Source: an uncultured Methanobrevibacter sp.
GTDB taxonomy: Archaea > Methanobacteriota > Methanobacteria > Methanobacteriales > Methanobacteriaceae
Direction: 5' to 3'
Assembly: GCF_902788255.1 (NCBI RefSeq)
Contig: NZ_CADAJR010000021.1
Location: 1-45,276 of the forward strand
DNA: 45,276 bases
Position numbers and translations under genes: made by a program. Positions within the stretch are counted from its first letter, which is position 1. Every line of letters begins with the position of its first letter. The notes under the pieces are model-generated. The model did no database searches. It saw only the letters and a program-made list of their open reading frames with translations, and was not told the DNA's origin. Below, in pieces: positions 36,401-44,115 of the stretch.

Positions 36401-39209
36401 CTTGTCCTTCTCCATTAAGCACAACATCTCCAACACCGGTAACTTTTAAGTCCTTGGTGACTTCATAATTTGTGCCAGTGTATGTACCTGCATTTACGAT
36501 GATTTCACCGGATCCTCCGTTAATGGATGCAAGTTCAATAGCCTTTGCGATGCTTGCAACAGGATATTGTTCGGAACCGTTGTTGTTGTCATTACCTTCG
36601 GTTGACACATAGATGATGCCATAGTATGGTTCAACACCTTTTGCAAGTTTAATGTCCACATTAGCTTCGCCACATGTTGCCTTAATAAGGGCAGTGTTGT
36701 CGGCGGATGTGAAGATTACATCTTGGGTTTTTCCGTTTTTAACGACTACTTCATCCTGTGAGAATGTACCGTTTTGGGAAGTGAGTTTGACAGTGTATGA
36801 ATCGATTGGGATTACTCCACCGGTCAATTCCTGAATCTCGCCGGAAGTTGTGTTTACATGGTTAAAGTCTATTGTCAATTTCACTTGGTCTCCTGAAATC
36901 ACTTCAGTTGCGTTTGCAACGACATTCATGATTACCCAGGAGTCCATAGTTATGTTTTTACCTTCAACTTTTGAGCTAGGGTCATTAGTTCCCCACCAGT
37001 TATTGTTTGCAATTACAACACCTTGACCGTAAACAGCATCATAACCTGTAGCTGTACGTGTTTCGATTGATAAGTCATTAATCAATGATGAATATGAAAT
37101 TTCAATCAAATTCATGTCAGCATAGATTGCAGGTAAAGTCTGACCGTTTCCATTGTTGTTTTCTATTACACAGTTGGTAATAGTTGTTTTTGTTACACTA
37201 CCTGAAACAGGAGTTGTACTTATTGCAACACCCTTTCCGCCAGCAGTGTTGTTTGAAATTACACAGTTGTCAATGGTTGCAGTTGCATTATATAAGTATA
37301 TTGCACCAGGTGCGTTAGCTGCAGTGTTTTCAATGAATTTAGAACAGATAATGTTTACATTTGCAGCTCTTAAATATACTGCAGCACCATTGTTTGCTTT
37401 GTTACCTTTGAATATTGAATTTGAAATATCAACAGTCAATCCGTCAGCCTGGGATGAAGTTGCAATGGTTATTGCTCCCCAGGAACCGCTGTCAATATTA
37501 TAGAATTTGGAGTCCTTAACTGTCAATTTACCTTTAGCGGTTGCAACATAGAATGCTCCACCTCTTGAAGTGGAATTGATATCTGTAAATGTACAGTTAT
37601 TGATTAAAATGTTTATATCAACGTATGAACCAGCATTGATAGCTCCACCGTATCCTGGATTGTTGTTTGTAAATACGATGTTGGTGAAATTTGCAACTCC
37701 ACCATCCATTACAAAAATACTGGTTGAGCTTGCCTGTCCGTCGATAACAACATTACCGTCACCGATAATGCTGATTGGTTTGGAATTGTTGAGTTCAATT
37801 CCGCTTTCCTTGTATACTCCTTCCTTGATGACAAGATAACCTGATCCTGCATTTGCAAGTTCGACACCTTTAGCGATTGTTAAGACAGGACTGTCTTCAG
37901 AACCGTTATTATCATCACTACCGTCAGTTGCAACATAAATTGTTCCTTCAGGATATTTAGGTTCAGGACCATCATTCAATCCAGGAATGATTACATCAAT
38001 TGCTTCGCCAGTGTTTAATTCATAAGCACCGTTGTTTTCCACAATCCAATTTGATGCAGTAACACCATCTGGTAATGAATTGGATCCCCAATAGTTTGCA
38101 TCTAAATTGTAGGAGCCTGAAGAAGGATGATTGACACCCAAATTGACAGTGTTGTTCTGGATGTTATTGTAATTTAAAGTAAAAGATGATGTTGCAGTAT
38201 TGGAAGCTGCAATGTATTTAGGTCCAGAATTGTTCGCAATCATACTTGATTCTATATTTACAGTTTTACTCCCTGCAGATATAAAGAATAAAGAATTATA
38301 GTCATTGCCTTCTGAAAGAACATTGTTAACAAATCTGGAATTTTTTATTTCCATATTTCCTTTAGCAGTGATAAGTGCCCTTCCTTTACCAGTACCCTGG
38401 AAATTGCTAATGGTCACATTATCTAATACCACAGTACCTGCACTTTTCTCATTGTACAAAACACCAAAAATATAGGATCCAGTATGTGCACTGGATATTC
38501 CTGAATTGTCAATGATGGAATTCTTCAATACATACTCAGTATCTCCACTACCACCAAAGTCTATAGCACTTGAATAGGCACCATTTGATGATTTTGTGCC
38601 TAAAAACTTACATTGGTCAACAATCACACTACCTGAAGTATATATGCGCAATGCACCATATCTAGATTCACAGTTGTCAAATGTACAATTTGTTATAATA
38701 ACATCATCATTTCCACCAATGAATATTGGAGTTTTAGCTTTAGTCATTACAATCTCTTTAAAAACCAAATTGTTGAAAACCAATGTGCAAGAACCAGACC
38801 CTGTTGTATAAAATAAGTCATTATCTCCGGATTTAATAATTACTCCATCAGGAGACTCACCGGTAAAAGTCAATTTCTTTGTACCGATGTCAATCTTTGA
38901 GGTTTCTGTATATTCTCCGTTCTTAATAAAAATAGTTTCCCCACCAGTGGCTGCGCCAACAGCGGCGGAAATTGTTTGATAGTCCCCACTACCACCTGCA
39001 TCAACAGTGATAGTGTCTCCCTCAGCACTTAACTTGTCCTGACTGTCCGAAACGCTTAGCTCTTCATTGACGATTTCGCCAATTTCTCCCTCCGTATCGG
39101 TTGCTGTCAAGTTTTCGTCAAGTGGTTCATTAGCGCTTGCGGTTCCAATAATGCACAGCATCACGAGCACCAAAAGCGCACATATTAAAAGTTTTTTATT
39201 AATTTTCAT
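30414..39209 (-). CDS. Giant adhesin-like protein with five beta-helix modules
   Basis: The 2931-aa protein starts with a signal peptide (cleavage after TASA, residue 26). Five beta-helix modules follow, each with Pmp-type GGAI and FxNN repeats. Modules 2-5 begin with the same signature, IYVSxxGxDxNxGS, near residues 423, 865, 1327 and 1767, a period of about 440-460 residues. Modules mostly close with a NWWGTN-type motif and an Ig-like domain (KLTIDF, AEFTVDFTH). Residues about 2310-2700 form another type of beta-helix with NNI and GxxI turns. The last 190 residues are Ig-like and very rich in lysine. The protein is exported and probably binds host, plant or partner cells. No LPXTG anchor or membrane tail is seen. 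Confidence 0.92.
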   Translation of the reverse strand: MKINKKLLICALLVLVMLCIIGTASANEPLDENLTATDTEGEIGEIVNEELSVSDSQDKLSAEGDTITVDAGGSGDYQTISAAVGAATGGETIFIKNGEYTETSKIDIGTKKLTFTGESPDGVIIKSGDNDLFYTTGSGSCTLVFNNLVFKEIVMTKAKTPIFIGGNDDVIITNCTFDNCESRYGALRIYTSGSVIVDQCKFLGTKSSNGAYSSAIDFGGSGDTEYVLKNSIIDNSGISSAHTGSYIFGVLYNEKSAGTVVLDNVTISNFQGTGKGRALITAKGNMEIKNSRFVNNVLSEGNDYNSLFFISAGSKTVNIESSMIANNSGPKYIAASNTATSSFTLNYNNIQNNTVNLGVNHPSSGSYNLDANYWGSNSLPDGVTASNWIVENNGAYELNTGEAIDVIIPGLNDGPEPKYPEGTIYVATDGSDDNNGSEDSPVLTIAKGVELANAGSGYLVIKEGVYKESGIELNNSKPISIIGDGNVVIDGQASSTSIFVMDGGVANFTNIVFTNNNPGYGGAINAGSYVDINILINNCTFTDINSTSRGGAFYVATAKGKLTVKDSKFYNIDSGSWGAITIATSSQADGLTVDISNSIFKGNKANNGAAVYLRAANVNIICSKFIENTAANAPGAIYLYNATATIDNCVISNNTAGGKGVAISTTPVSGSVTKTTITNCVIENNNGNGQTLPAIYADMNLIEISYSSLINDLSIETRTATGYDAVYGQGVVIANNNWWGTNDPSSKVEGKNITMDSWVIMNVVANATEVISGDQVKLTIDFNHVNTTSGEIQELTGGVIPIDSYTVKLTSQNGTFSQDEVVVKNGKTQDVIFTSADNTALIKATCGEANVDIKLAKGVEPYYGIIYVSTEGNDNNNGSEQYPVASIAKAIELASINGGSGEIIVNAGTYTGTNYEVTKDLKVTGVGDVVLNGEGQGRLFNVASSANVAKLTLINLTLTGGNAYYGSVIYSYAKELILENVNVIANPTSGNLITNNGKLTVSKSKFANNTCGDVIKSSGNYDITITDSTFDNNTVTGSSSDYGIVYISSGKGNLIVENSKFTNNVARQGVLIGSSDTVIDVKGSEFINNTNTVSYGGVIRASSTLTVTESNFINNKAFRDGGAIYVGFLGDATVTKSVFINNTVTSSGYHGDAIYNGNKLSVNYCVLLTNGTKYLIYNDGDDNVVNAQYNWWGTNDDPSSLNGVGTYENDWEDEVPCADVDSSNWVVMTVSNNLTADALKVGDKAEFTVDFTHDVNKQALTDSIPEVEVKASAVYGELDKDKATTENNVAKFIFTATDGGVNNVTITSTDAVNTTAVTVEEPIVLEVIYVSMTGDDNNIGSRDAPVATIKHAMEIAEKGKIVILNGNYVITETLVVNKDLDISGQGNVVIDGNSLRIFENTANLNLTNIAFTNAKSAFGSVLLNDGNSTIVNCNIYSNQATGSSGNIINNRKGTMVIDNCDFSENVAKRGVVASQSETDLLINNSEFIGNDMTSLTNTNGIVYSASADTVVENTVFRNNKAKSAGAIYATRASSATKGTLEVTNCTFDNNIAVEGTAGAIFAGRTPTTIKDSTFTNNQANSGEYVKGQGGAIYQTMDDLKSTMSIDNCVFINNTAGDAGSAIYVNTDQGTFDIANSIIISKEGDDKYAIDKKEKATTVITANNNYWGNNTKANIDISEDSKITLDVTVDPKDAVAGDEITITAVFSNEIPDGVEVSFTSDSGKLNEVVLSKGKEITFKYTVDEADKEILVSLGGVPQFTVLISDIPDVIYVSPEGDDANEGSIDAPVKTLAHAVEIAKKGQIVLLEGTYKTGDLGIISNNLNITGEGKVVIDADNSNRLLYVGEDAKVVLKNLIMINGYNAVESGALLGNSNYLTLINCTLANSTAGENNGGAIYNVGYLTIINSTIANNTAKLGGAIYSGTGLAKGATINIENSVIENNVANGNENNGGGAIFAQQIAGMTIDNTTFKDNKALTTSSGGAIFISHSEAEMKITNSEFIANHANGQDGTGGGAIYMVGTSNYERKGKLTISDTLFENNTADANGGAIYSRATTVNVEKSVFINNNDANNISVYGYATEQINPSITANKNWWGTNADPSAFVGGNNKYKPTVNNWAILTIKNDTEIKDGNIVKLTVAIDSYTDGESVYALDSPVNVEIPVTISTNKGDIEGVLSNGEFTHDLDATGIKYISAKVGGDEEVLFVNTVPTTIAMDDITAAKGDSVEYTITVTSDDGTVVNKGEVELYFGEDLIATIPVVDGTAKQSILISKDIGTYDIKAKFIDTTEQFGASEATKTLTVTGINNIVTPETIGNFFDENGVMKANVPFDELIFQGEFKDLGTLKLNKAINITGDGALFNNTALYIKADNVAVKNIKFVADKEFDNNAVIYVEGKNNIIENNTIDYDAPIGESYAVYVDGSDGTKLIENDIFYEGKLGEATRTMAIFAIDSNNMVVSDNNVKASVPSVDVGYGPAPDYAPMVLSAGIEFENCKNLTFEDNTVIVDYNKSAGYSDTLYGLRVAGCDDANIAGNDIELNGHQYAYGVEVSGKNITLEDNTIDVTSDDHYAAGVSVQGETTATFNGNDITAESEDVGYGIYADNWGIHDTSLEIVDNTIEVDSNTAYGLSLVTNETEIDGNEITVNGNYTIGIGVKNANATIKANTINANGTNVGKSADDYPMVNPIETLGIYADNSNVTIENNNITSTGNKTISLNGCNGSIVNNKLIANGKRGDATIALNNSDVKVDNNKSSEDPVTPPAKDVIKVVASNAKVDYGFQYKVRATINGKSVGAGKVVTLKIAGKTLKAKTDKNGYAKFTLKVKPKKYTAKVTYNKVSKTVKVTVKNVIKAKNTKIKKSARKVRIKVTLKTSKKKPIKGKKITLKIKGKKIKAKTNKKGVATFKIKKSILKKLKAGKKYKFQVIYGKDVVKKTLRVKR

Positions 39210-39405
39210 TCAACCACGTTGTTAAATTTATTTGATATAAAGTTATTTAATAAGATTTCAACTTTACATTAATAATTATTATAATTATAGTATATAAAAT
39301 TTAAAATTAATTTGAATTATATTAAAACATGGTTAAATTTTAATTGATTAAAAAATAAAATTAAAATGAATAATGATTATTACTTATTAAGAACAGAATA
39401 TCATC

Positions 39406-40356
39406 ATGAACATATTGGTGATTGGTGCCGGAGCGGTAGGAATAGGGCTTGCAACATCAATTGCTTCACAAAATGCAAGCGTTTCAGTTTATGCACGTGG
39501 AAAAACCGCTAAGGCAATAAGGAAAAACGGTATAAAAAGAACAGGACTCTTTGAAAACATAGAAATAGAAGATATTCCAGTCTATGAGGACTATGATGAG
39601 ATACCCGAAAACAATTTCGACTACATCCTCATCACATCTAAGACAACAGCAAACGAGAACATATCAGACAATCTCAACAGCCATAAAAACATATTGAAGC
39701 AAAGTGGAAAGATAATCATATTCCAGAACGGCTTTGGAAACGACGAGCCGTACCTGAGATATTTCTCCAAAAGCCAGGTGTTCTGCGCACGCCTAATCAT
39801 GGGATTTACAAGACCTGAAAGAAACATCAGCGAAATCAACTCATTTTCAGAACCGATACTTATAGGATCCCTTCAAGATGAAGACCCACACCAACTGCAG
39901 GAGATTGCAGACATCATCACCTCATCAGGAATCGAATGTGAAATAACCGACGAGGTGGACAAGCACCTGTGGGCGAAGATGATTTACAACTGCGCACTGA
40001 ACCCGTTGGGAGCAATACTTGACGTGACATACGGCAAGCTAACCGAAAACCCATACACAATCGAGATTATGGACAGCATAATCGATGAGATATTCGAGGT
40101 CATAAAATCCTCACCATATGAGACCCTTTGGGCAAATGCCGATGAATACAGAGATGTTTTCTACTCAAAGCTTGTTCCCGACACTTATAACCACTACTCA
40201 TCAACACATCATGACCTTCAAAATAAGATAAGAACAGAGATTGATTCGCTTAACGGTAAAGTGATTCAACTAGGTGAGCTCAACAATGTGAATGTAAAAA
40301 CTAATAAATTCATATATAATATGATTAAGGCCATAGAAAGCACCTTTGAAAACTAA
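39406..40356 (+). CDS. Ketopantoate reductase-like (PanE/ApbA family) oxidoreductase
   Basis: The protein has the family's nucleotide-binding motif VIGAGAVGIGLATSIA at residues 4-19, YARGK for the NADP phosphate, then TSKTT and FQNGFGND. The C-terminal helical domain contains KHLWAKMIYNCALNPLGAI with the catalytic Lys and Asn. Such enzymes reduce 2-ketopantoate to pantoate in coenzyme A synthesis. Archaeal members have wide specificity, so the exact substrate is likely but not proven. It is divergent from the adhesin, with 196 bp of AT-rich sequence between them (39210-39405) that holds both promoters and no other feature I can support. Confidence 0.82.
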   Translation: MNILVIGAGAVGIGLATSIASQNASVSVYARGKTAKAIRKNGIKRTGLFENIEIEDIPVYEDYDEIPENNFDYILITSKTTANENISDNLNSHKNILKQSGKIIIFQNGFGNDEPYLRYFSKSQVFCARLIMGFTRPERNISEINSFSEPILIGSLQDEDPHQLQEIADIITSSGIECEITDEVDKHLWAKMIYNCALNPLGAILDVTYGKLTENPYTIEIMDSIIDEIFEVIKSSPYETLWANADEYRDVFYSKLVPDTYNHYSSTHHDLQNKIRTEIDSLNGKVIQLGELNNVNVKTNKFIYNMIKAIESTFEN

Positions 40357-40360
40357 AACT

Positions 40361-40542
40361 TTATATATGTGGAAATCTAAAATAGTATTGTTCATATTGT
40401 TATGTACTATTTTTTTATAATATGAACAATGGTGATGGTTGAAATGAGCATTCGTTTGTATTCCTTTAGTGGTGTTTAGGAAGAGAATGTTCATTTGTTT
40501 TTAAAGAACTTATTTTTATTAATTAATTTATTTTGTGATACT
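40361..40542 (+). promoter_or_regulatory. Promoter and structured leader of the SseB-like gene set, with a possible leader peptide
   Basis: A strong TATA box (CTTTATATATG, 40361-40370 region) would start a transcript near 40390. That is the left arm of a perfect 12-bp inverted repeat (40387-40398 with 40419-40430, spacer 20 nt). Downstream, GGTGAT precedes an ATG at 40444, which opens a reading frame of 11 codons (MSIRLYSFSGV) ending at 40479; an ATG at 40429 gives 16 codons. The main gene starts at 40543. The leader is therefore about 150 nt with hairpin and small ORF, a layout that suggests regulation. The last is inference. Confidence 0.5.
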
Positions 40543-41028
40543 ATGAGTGAACTTAAAGAATTAGTAGAAAAATTTATAGAACTTGACGATGACTTAAACG
40601 CTAAAATCGAAGAGGCTCTAGGCGACTCAGATGAATTGCCTGAAAGCTTTGAAAAAGATAATGAAGCTCAAATCGATGAAATGGGTGAAATCTACCACAG
40701 CATCGAACACAAGGTATTTGATGAGGAATTCATAATTGTCTTCAACAGCAGCGAAGATGAAAAGGAAGTTGTTGCACTAATCGTAAGTGATGAAGGCGAA
40801 GATGAGGAATTCGTAATTCCTGTATTTACCGACGAAGAGGAAGCAAACAGTGCTATCCAGGAGTTCAGGGAAGAGTTCGGAGACATCGAATTCGAATGTG
40901 AAACAAAAACTGGAAGCGAAATTATAGCTGATCATCATGAGGATGACGCTTTCATCGGTCTTGCAATCAACGCCCCACAATGGGACTTTGTAATTGCACA
41001 TGAAGACGTTCACGAATGCTGTGACTAA
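40543..41028 (+). CDS. Small acidic SseB-like protein
   Basis: From the ATG at 40543 (after GTGATACT) the protein has 161 residues. It contains the SseB-type core: EEFIIVFNSSEDEKEVVALIVSD and FVIPVFTDEEEANSAIQEF, then AFIGLAINAPQWDFVI, which corresponds to the 'G-x-x-INP' part. The chain is very acidic. It is the first of three adjacent small genes with related sequences. Its function is unknown. The ORF could be read 16 codons further up, but those codons are hydrophobic and lie in the leader. Confidence 0.7.
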   Translation: MSELKELVEKFIELDDDLNAKIEEALGDSDELPESFEKDNEAQIDEMGEIYHSIEHKVFDEEFIIVFNSSEDEKEVVALIVSDEGEDEEFVIPVFTDEEEANSAIQEFREEFGDIEFECETKTGSEIIADHHEDDAFIGLAINAPQWDFVIAHEDVHECCD

Positions 41029-41029
41029 C

Positions 41030-41473
41030 ATGAATCCGCAAGACTATAAGGATTATCAGGAAAATAACGTTAAGGCATCCAAAAGCCAGCTGAAAGAGTA
41101 TATTCAGATATATGCCGAAATGGCAAAAAAGCTTAAGAACGAGGATGCAATAGAGCTTGAAGCCGTAAAGAAAAACATCAGGAAAACCTACCCTGATGAA
41201 ATTTACTTTACCCTGATTGACGAATCAGACCGCTTCGTCAAGCTGACACTGACTGAATCAAGCAAGGAATACATCATCCCTATTTTTACTGACATGAGGG
41301 AATATGCCCTTGGAAGTGCAAAGATATCCAAGCTCTTTCTGGACAAGCTTGACTTGAAGGTAATAACTCCCGAAGAAATTTCCGAATTGGCTGAAAATGA
41401 TGAATATTTTCAGGGTTTTGTAATAAATCCACATTCACAGAACTTCAATATGGATAGAAACGGTGATTTCTAA
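41030..41473 (+). CDS. SseB-like protein
   Basis: The protein has 147 residues from the ATG at 41030, one base after the stop of the previous gene. The core is SSKEYIIPIFTDMREYALGS, followed by ISELAENDEYFQGFVINPHSQNF, the same two blocks as in its neighbours. The N-terminal 45 residues are helical and charged. The function is unknown. Its stop codon overlaps the start of the next gene (TAATG), so the three proteins are made together and may assemble. Confidence 0.65.
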   Translation: MNPQDYKDYQENNVKASKSQLKEYIQIYAEMAKKLKNEDAIELEAVKKNIRKTYPDEIYFTLIDESDRFVKLTLTESSKEYIIPIFTDMREYALGSAKISKLFLDKLDLKVITPEEISELAENDEYFQGFVINPHSQNFNMDRNGDF

Positions 41474-41736
41474 TGTATATCTGCCCTACTCTTGGTGATG
41501 ATCATGAAAAGGACTTTCTTGTAACAGGTTCTCTGGATGATTTCAAGATTATTGTCTTTTCCTCTTTGGAGGAATATGAAAAAGGCTATGAATATCTCGA
41601 ACTTAGAGACTACAATCCTACCGAAGTCTCAGATGAACTCTTTTGTGAACTTGCAAAAAATGATGATGCTTTCAGTGGTCTTATTTTAGACATTCATTCA
41701 AAAAATAAAATAATTTCAAAAGAAGAGTTAATCTAA
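41473..41736 (+). CDS. Short SseB-like protein
   Basis: The 87-aa protein is the shortest of the three. It has DDFKIIVFSSLEEYEKGYEYL and ELFCELAKNDDAFSGLILDIHSKN, which align with FTDMREYA and LAENDEYFQGFVINPHSQN of the gene before it. The start is fixed by the TAATG overlap. Its 3' end overlaps the convergent 41728 gene by 9 bp. It is probably a reduced duplicate. The function is unknown. Confidence 0.6.
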   Translation: MYICPTLGDDHEKDFLVTGSLDDFKIIVFSSLEEYEKGYEYLELRDYNPTEVSDELFCELAKNDDAFSGLILDIHSKNKIISKEELI

Positions 41737-41997
41737 CTCTTCATCTTCTGTTTCTTCTTCAATCTGATTTTGATAATACTTATACCTGTAAGACATCTTA
41801 AAACCAGTGATGACTTCTCTTTTAGGTCTCTTTTTTCGTTTTATGTTAGGCCCGTTCATTTCCTTGAACTTGTCCTGATGGGGTTTGGCGATATTCTGGT
41901 TTTCCCTTTTGTATTGTGAAATCCTATGTCTTGAATGGGGAGCCTTATACATTCTTTTTCTTAAAAGTCGCCTGCTGGATGTAACACGTCTTAACAC
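41728..41997 (-). CDS. Small very basic protein of unknown function
   Basis: The 89-aa protein starts with GTG at 41995-41997; AGTGAT lies five bases upstream, which supports that start. The first 80 residues are rich in Arg and Lys (RRLLRKRMYKAPHSRHRI, NIKRKKRPKREV), and the last 12 are acidic (EEETEDEELD). The composition suggests binding to RNA or DNA, but no known domain is visible. It lies 9 bp downstream of the 63-aa gene and is probably cotranscribed with it. Its end overlaps the convergent SseB-like gene. Confidence 0.5.
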   Translation of the reverse strand: MLRRVTSSRRLLRKRMYKAPHSRHRISQYKRENQNIAKPHQDKFKEMNGPNIKRKKRPKREVITGFKMSYRYKYYQNQIEEETEDEELD

Positions 41998-42006
41998 TTA
42001 AATCAC

Positions 42007-42198
42007 TTATCTTCTGTTGAGGTTTTTGGTAGCGGACTTATCCAAGGTAGCCTGGATTTCATCAATTCTTTCAACTACCACTTTAATTGCCTGTTCACCT
42101 TGACGGGTAGGGTTGATACCCTGTTCAACAAGCAGTGCATCCCTTATGTCTCTTAATCTGTCAATTGAATCGATTTTCATAATGGTACTGTAAAACAT
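42007..42198 (-). CDS. Small helical protein of unknown function
   Basis: The protein has 63 residues and is mostly helical (IDSIDRLRDIRDALLVEQG, IKVVVERIDEIQATLD), ending in a basic RR. The ATG at 42196-42198 has a strong AGGAGG eight bases upstream, which fixes the start in spite of a second ATG six codons later. I do not recognise a family. It lies upstream of the basic 89-aa gene and is divergent from msrAB across a 52-bp gap. Confidence 0.6.
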   Translation of the reverse strand: MFYSTIMKIDSIDRLRDIRDALLVEQGINPTRQGEQAIKVVVERIDEIQATLDKSATKNLNRR

Positions 42199-42250
42199 TA
42201 AAATTTCCTCCTAACTAATTAAATTTTGTTTTTAGTAATAAAAATATTTT

Positions 42251-43177
42251 ATGCATAACAACAAATTATTAAACATGTTTGAAAAACAATCTGTAATTTA
42301 TCTTGCCGGCGGTTGTTTTTGGGGTGTTGAGGCATTCATATCAAGGCTTAAGGGCGTTAACAATACAGAAGTCGGTTATGCAAACGGCAGGGATTTGGCT
42401 CCTACCTATGAAAAGGTGTGCACCGGAAAAACAGGTCATGCAGAAACAGTCAAGGCAACCTACAATCCTAAAATCATTTCATTGAATGAAATATTGGAAA
42501 ATTTCTTTAAGATAATTGATCCATACATCCTAAACCGTCAGGGTGCCGATATAGGTACACAGTACAGAACAGGAATCTATTGGCAGGACCCGGATGATGC
42601 AAAAGTTGTAATGGACTTTTTAAGAGAAAAGCAAATGGAATCATCTAAAAGAATAGTGGTTGAGACACATGAAATCCATAATTTCTATGCAGCTGAAACC
42701 TATCATCAAAAGTACCTTGAGAAAAACCCGCAGGGCTATTGTCATGTTGATTTAAATTTAATAGATGATAAAGAATTTAGCCACTTGACTCGTGAAGAGT
42801 ATGAAATAACACAGCTTTCTATGACAGAAACTCCTTTCAGTGGAAAGTATGATGACTTTTTTGAAGATGGTATATATGTAGATGTAGTAAATGGCGAAGT
42901 TCTCTTTTCTTCAGATGACAAGTTCGACTCAGGCTGCGGCTGGCCGGCATTTTCAAAACCTATTTCAGAGGATGCGATTACCAAAAACCGTGACTTCTCC
43001 CATGGAACCACCCGTATAGAGGTTAGAAGTGCAAAGGCAAACTCACACCTGGGACATGTATTCAATGACGGACCTGGAGGAAGCAAACGCTACTGCATAA
43101 ATTCAGCTGCACTGAAATTCATACCGAAAGATGAAGTGGAAGAATATTTGAAAAAATCAAACAATAGTTGTGATTAG
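42251..43177 (+). CDS. msrAB: Fused methionine sulfoxide reductase MsrA-MsrB
   Basis: The protein repairs oxidised methionine, MsrA acting on the S form and MsrB on the R form. The MsrA domain (about 12-165) has the catalytic [10 protein letters not shown] (C22). The MsrB domain (about 180-300) has [30 protein letters not shown] and the catalytic [11 protein letters not shown] (C282). The two CxxC pairs that hold zinc in many MsrB proteins are absent. The fusion, common in bacteria, suggests transfer into the lineage. A start at the ninth residue (MFEKQS) is also possible; neither has a clear ribosome binding site. No operon partner is seen. Confidence 0.93.
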   Translation: MHNNKLLNMFEKQSVIYLAGGCFWGVEAFISRLKGVNNTEVGYANGRDLAPTYEKVCTGKTGHAETVKATYNPKIISLNEILENFFKIIDPYILNRQGADIGTQYRTGIYWQDPDDAKVVMDFLREKQMESSKRIVVETHEIHNFYAAETYHQKYLEKNPQGYCHVDLNLIDDKEFSHLTREEYEITQLSMTETPFSGKYDDFFEDGIYVDVVNGEVLFSSDDKFDSGCGWPAFSKPISEDAITKNRDFSHGTTRIEVRSAKANSHLGHVFNDGPGGSKRYCINSAALKFIPKDEVEEYLKKSNNSCD

Positions 43178-43294
43178 AATCATGAATGTTGGGGAAAACT
43201 ATCCATTAACATTTAGCTAATATCATCCGTCTAAAATATATAACTAAATTCAGCACACAACTATCTGCTATTTAACCTAAGCTAGGTGAAGATA

Positions 43295-43372
43295 ATGCAC
43301 AGCAATCACAAAATATGCAATGGCTACACAAACCTCTTCAATCATATTTATCACCAGTATTTGAAAATTTAA
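43295..43372 (+). CDS. Possible 25-aa small protein
   Basis: An ATG at 43295 follows AGGTGA at a good distance, and a TATA-like AAAATATATAAC (43233-43244) lies at the right place upstream. The 25-aa product (MHSNHKICNGYTNLF...) is not recognised. After its TAA the same frame continues with a second short ORF at 43394-43444 (MMQEYHDLFKVVDELH), so this may be the remains of a longer gene. The gap 43178-43453 also has a 9-bp hairpin (43408-43416 with 43422-43430) and nothing else clear. Confidence 0.25.
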   Translation: MHSNHKICNGYTNLFNHIYHQYLKI

Positions 43373-43554
43373 TTTCATAATCACTTTTATCTAATGATGC
43401 AAGAATACCATGACCTCTTCAAGGTCGTGGATGAATTGCATTAAATGAGGGGGGTTAGATAGGATTGGACGATTACTCGTCCGCACCCTCTTTGGAACCG
43501 TACGTGTCCGTTAGTCAGATAAGATTGAGGCATTACTGCCTCGCACTCTCAGAA

Positions 43555-43588
43555 GAACCGTACGTGTGCCTTTTAGCACATACGGCTC
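43555..43588 (-). ncRNA. Domain V of the inner group II intron
   Basis: A 34-nt hairpin with the canonical lower helix GAGCCGUAUG paired to CGUACGGUUC, a 2-nt bulge (CA), an upper 4-bp helix and an AAAA loop. The catalytic AGC triad is in place. It lies 19 nt after the stop codon of the truncated reverse transcriptase. Confidence 0.92.
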
Positions 43589-43607
43589 AAATAGACCATT
43601 ATCTTAA

Positions 43608-44115
43608 TCAATTTGACAACTTAATCTGTCGATTTTTAAAGTATTCAGATTTATCACTATCAAAAGGCGAATAATTATGTTTAATCATTATATGCCTTTT
43701 GTCAATGTTAGTCCACCTCATTTTAACTAATTGACGACCAGAAACTGGGTCAGTCAAAATCCACCTATCTTGATGTTTATCTTCAGGCTTAGGATCAGGA
43801 AAATATTTTCTTCTAATCCATTTCCATCCTTTTTTGGGATGTAGATGTTTTAGGAATTTCTTGACTTTAATCCAAATATAATTATCCATCTTTTCAAATG
43901 CTACTGTGGAAACCATGGGTTTCCAATAATTTACAAGTCCGATAATCAATGGATTAAGAGCATCAATTAAATCCCCAACATTATGCCCTTTCATAAGTTC
44001 AAATCTTTCTGCGATTTTAGTTCTGGCATTCTTTAGAGAATCTTTAGATGGTTTAATGAAACATTTGTCTCCATCCTTAGTGTGCCTTTGCCTAGTTTCA
44101 AAACCGAGAAAATAT
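43608..44115 (-). pseudogene. Truncated group II intron reverse transcriptase/maturase (C-terminal part)
   Basis: The frame begins inside FLGF (about 44115), the segment just after the reverse transcriptase palm, and runs through the thumb/maturase X domain: FIKPSKDSLKNARTKIAERF, LIDALNPLIIGLVNYWKPM and HLHPKKGWKWIRRKYFPDP, ending at 43608. Everything before FLGF, including the YADD active site, is missing. The first methionine in frame is at 43994, but that does not make a functional protein. It is clearly related to the outer intron's enzyme, yet differs at many positions, so the two are not recent copies. No HNH endonuclease domain follows. Confidence 0.85.

Noticed and set aside
30414-39209. 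Repeated DNA in the adhesin as a CRISPR array
   Set aside because: The repeats are diverged coding repeats with a period of about 1.3 kb, plus short Gly/Asn-rich turns. There are no short identical repeats with unique spacers.
43408-43430. Hairpin near the intron's 3' end as a class C insertion site (terminator)
   Set aside because: Class C introns insert just after terminator stems in the intron direction. This hairpin lies on the 3' exon side and has no T-tract.
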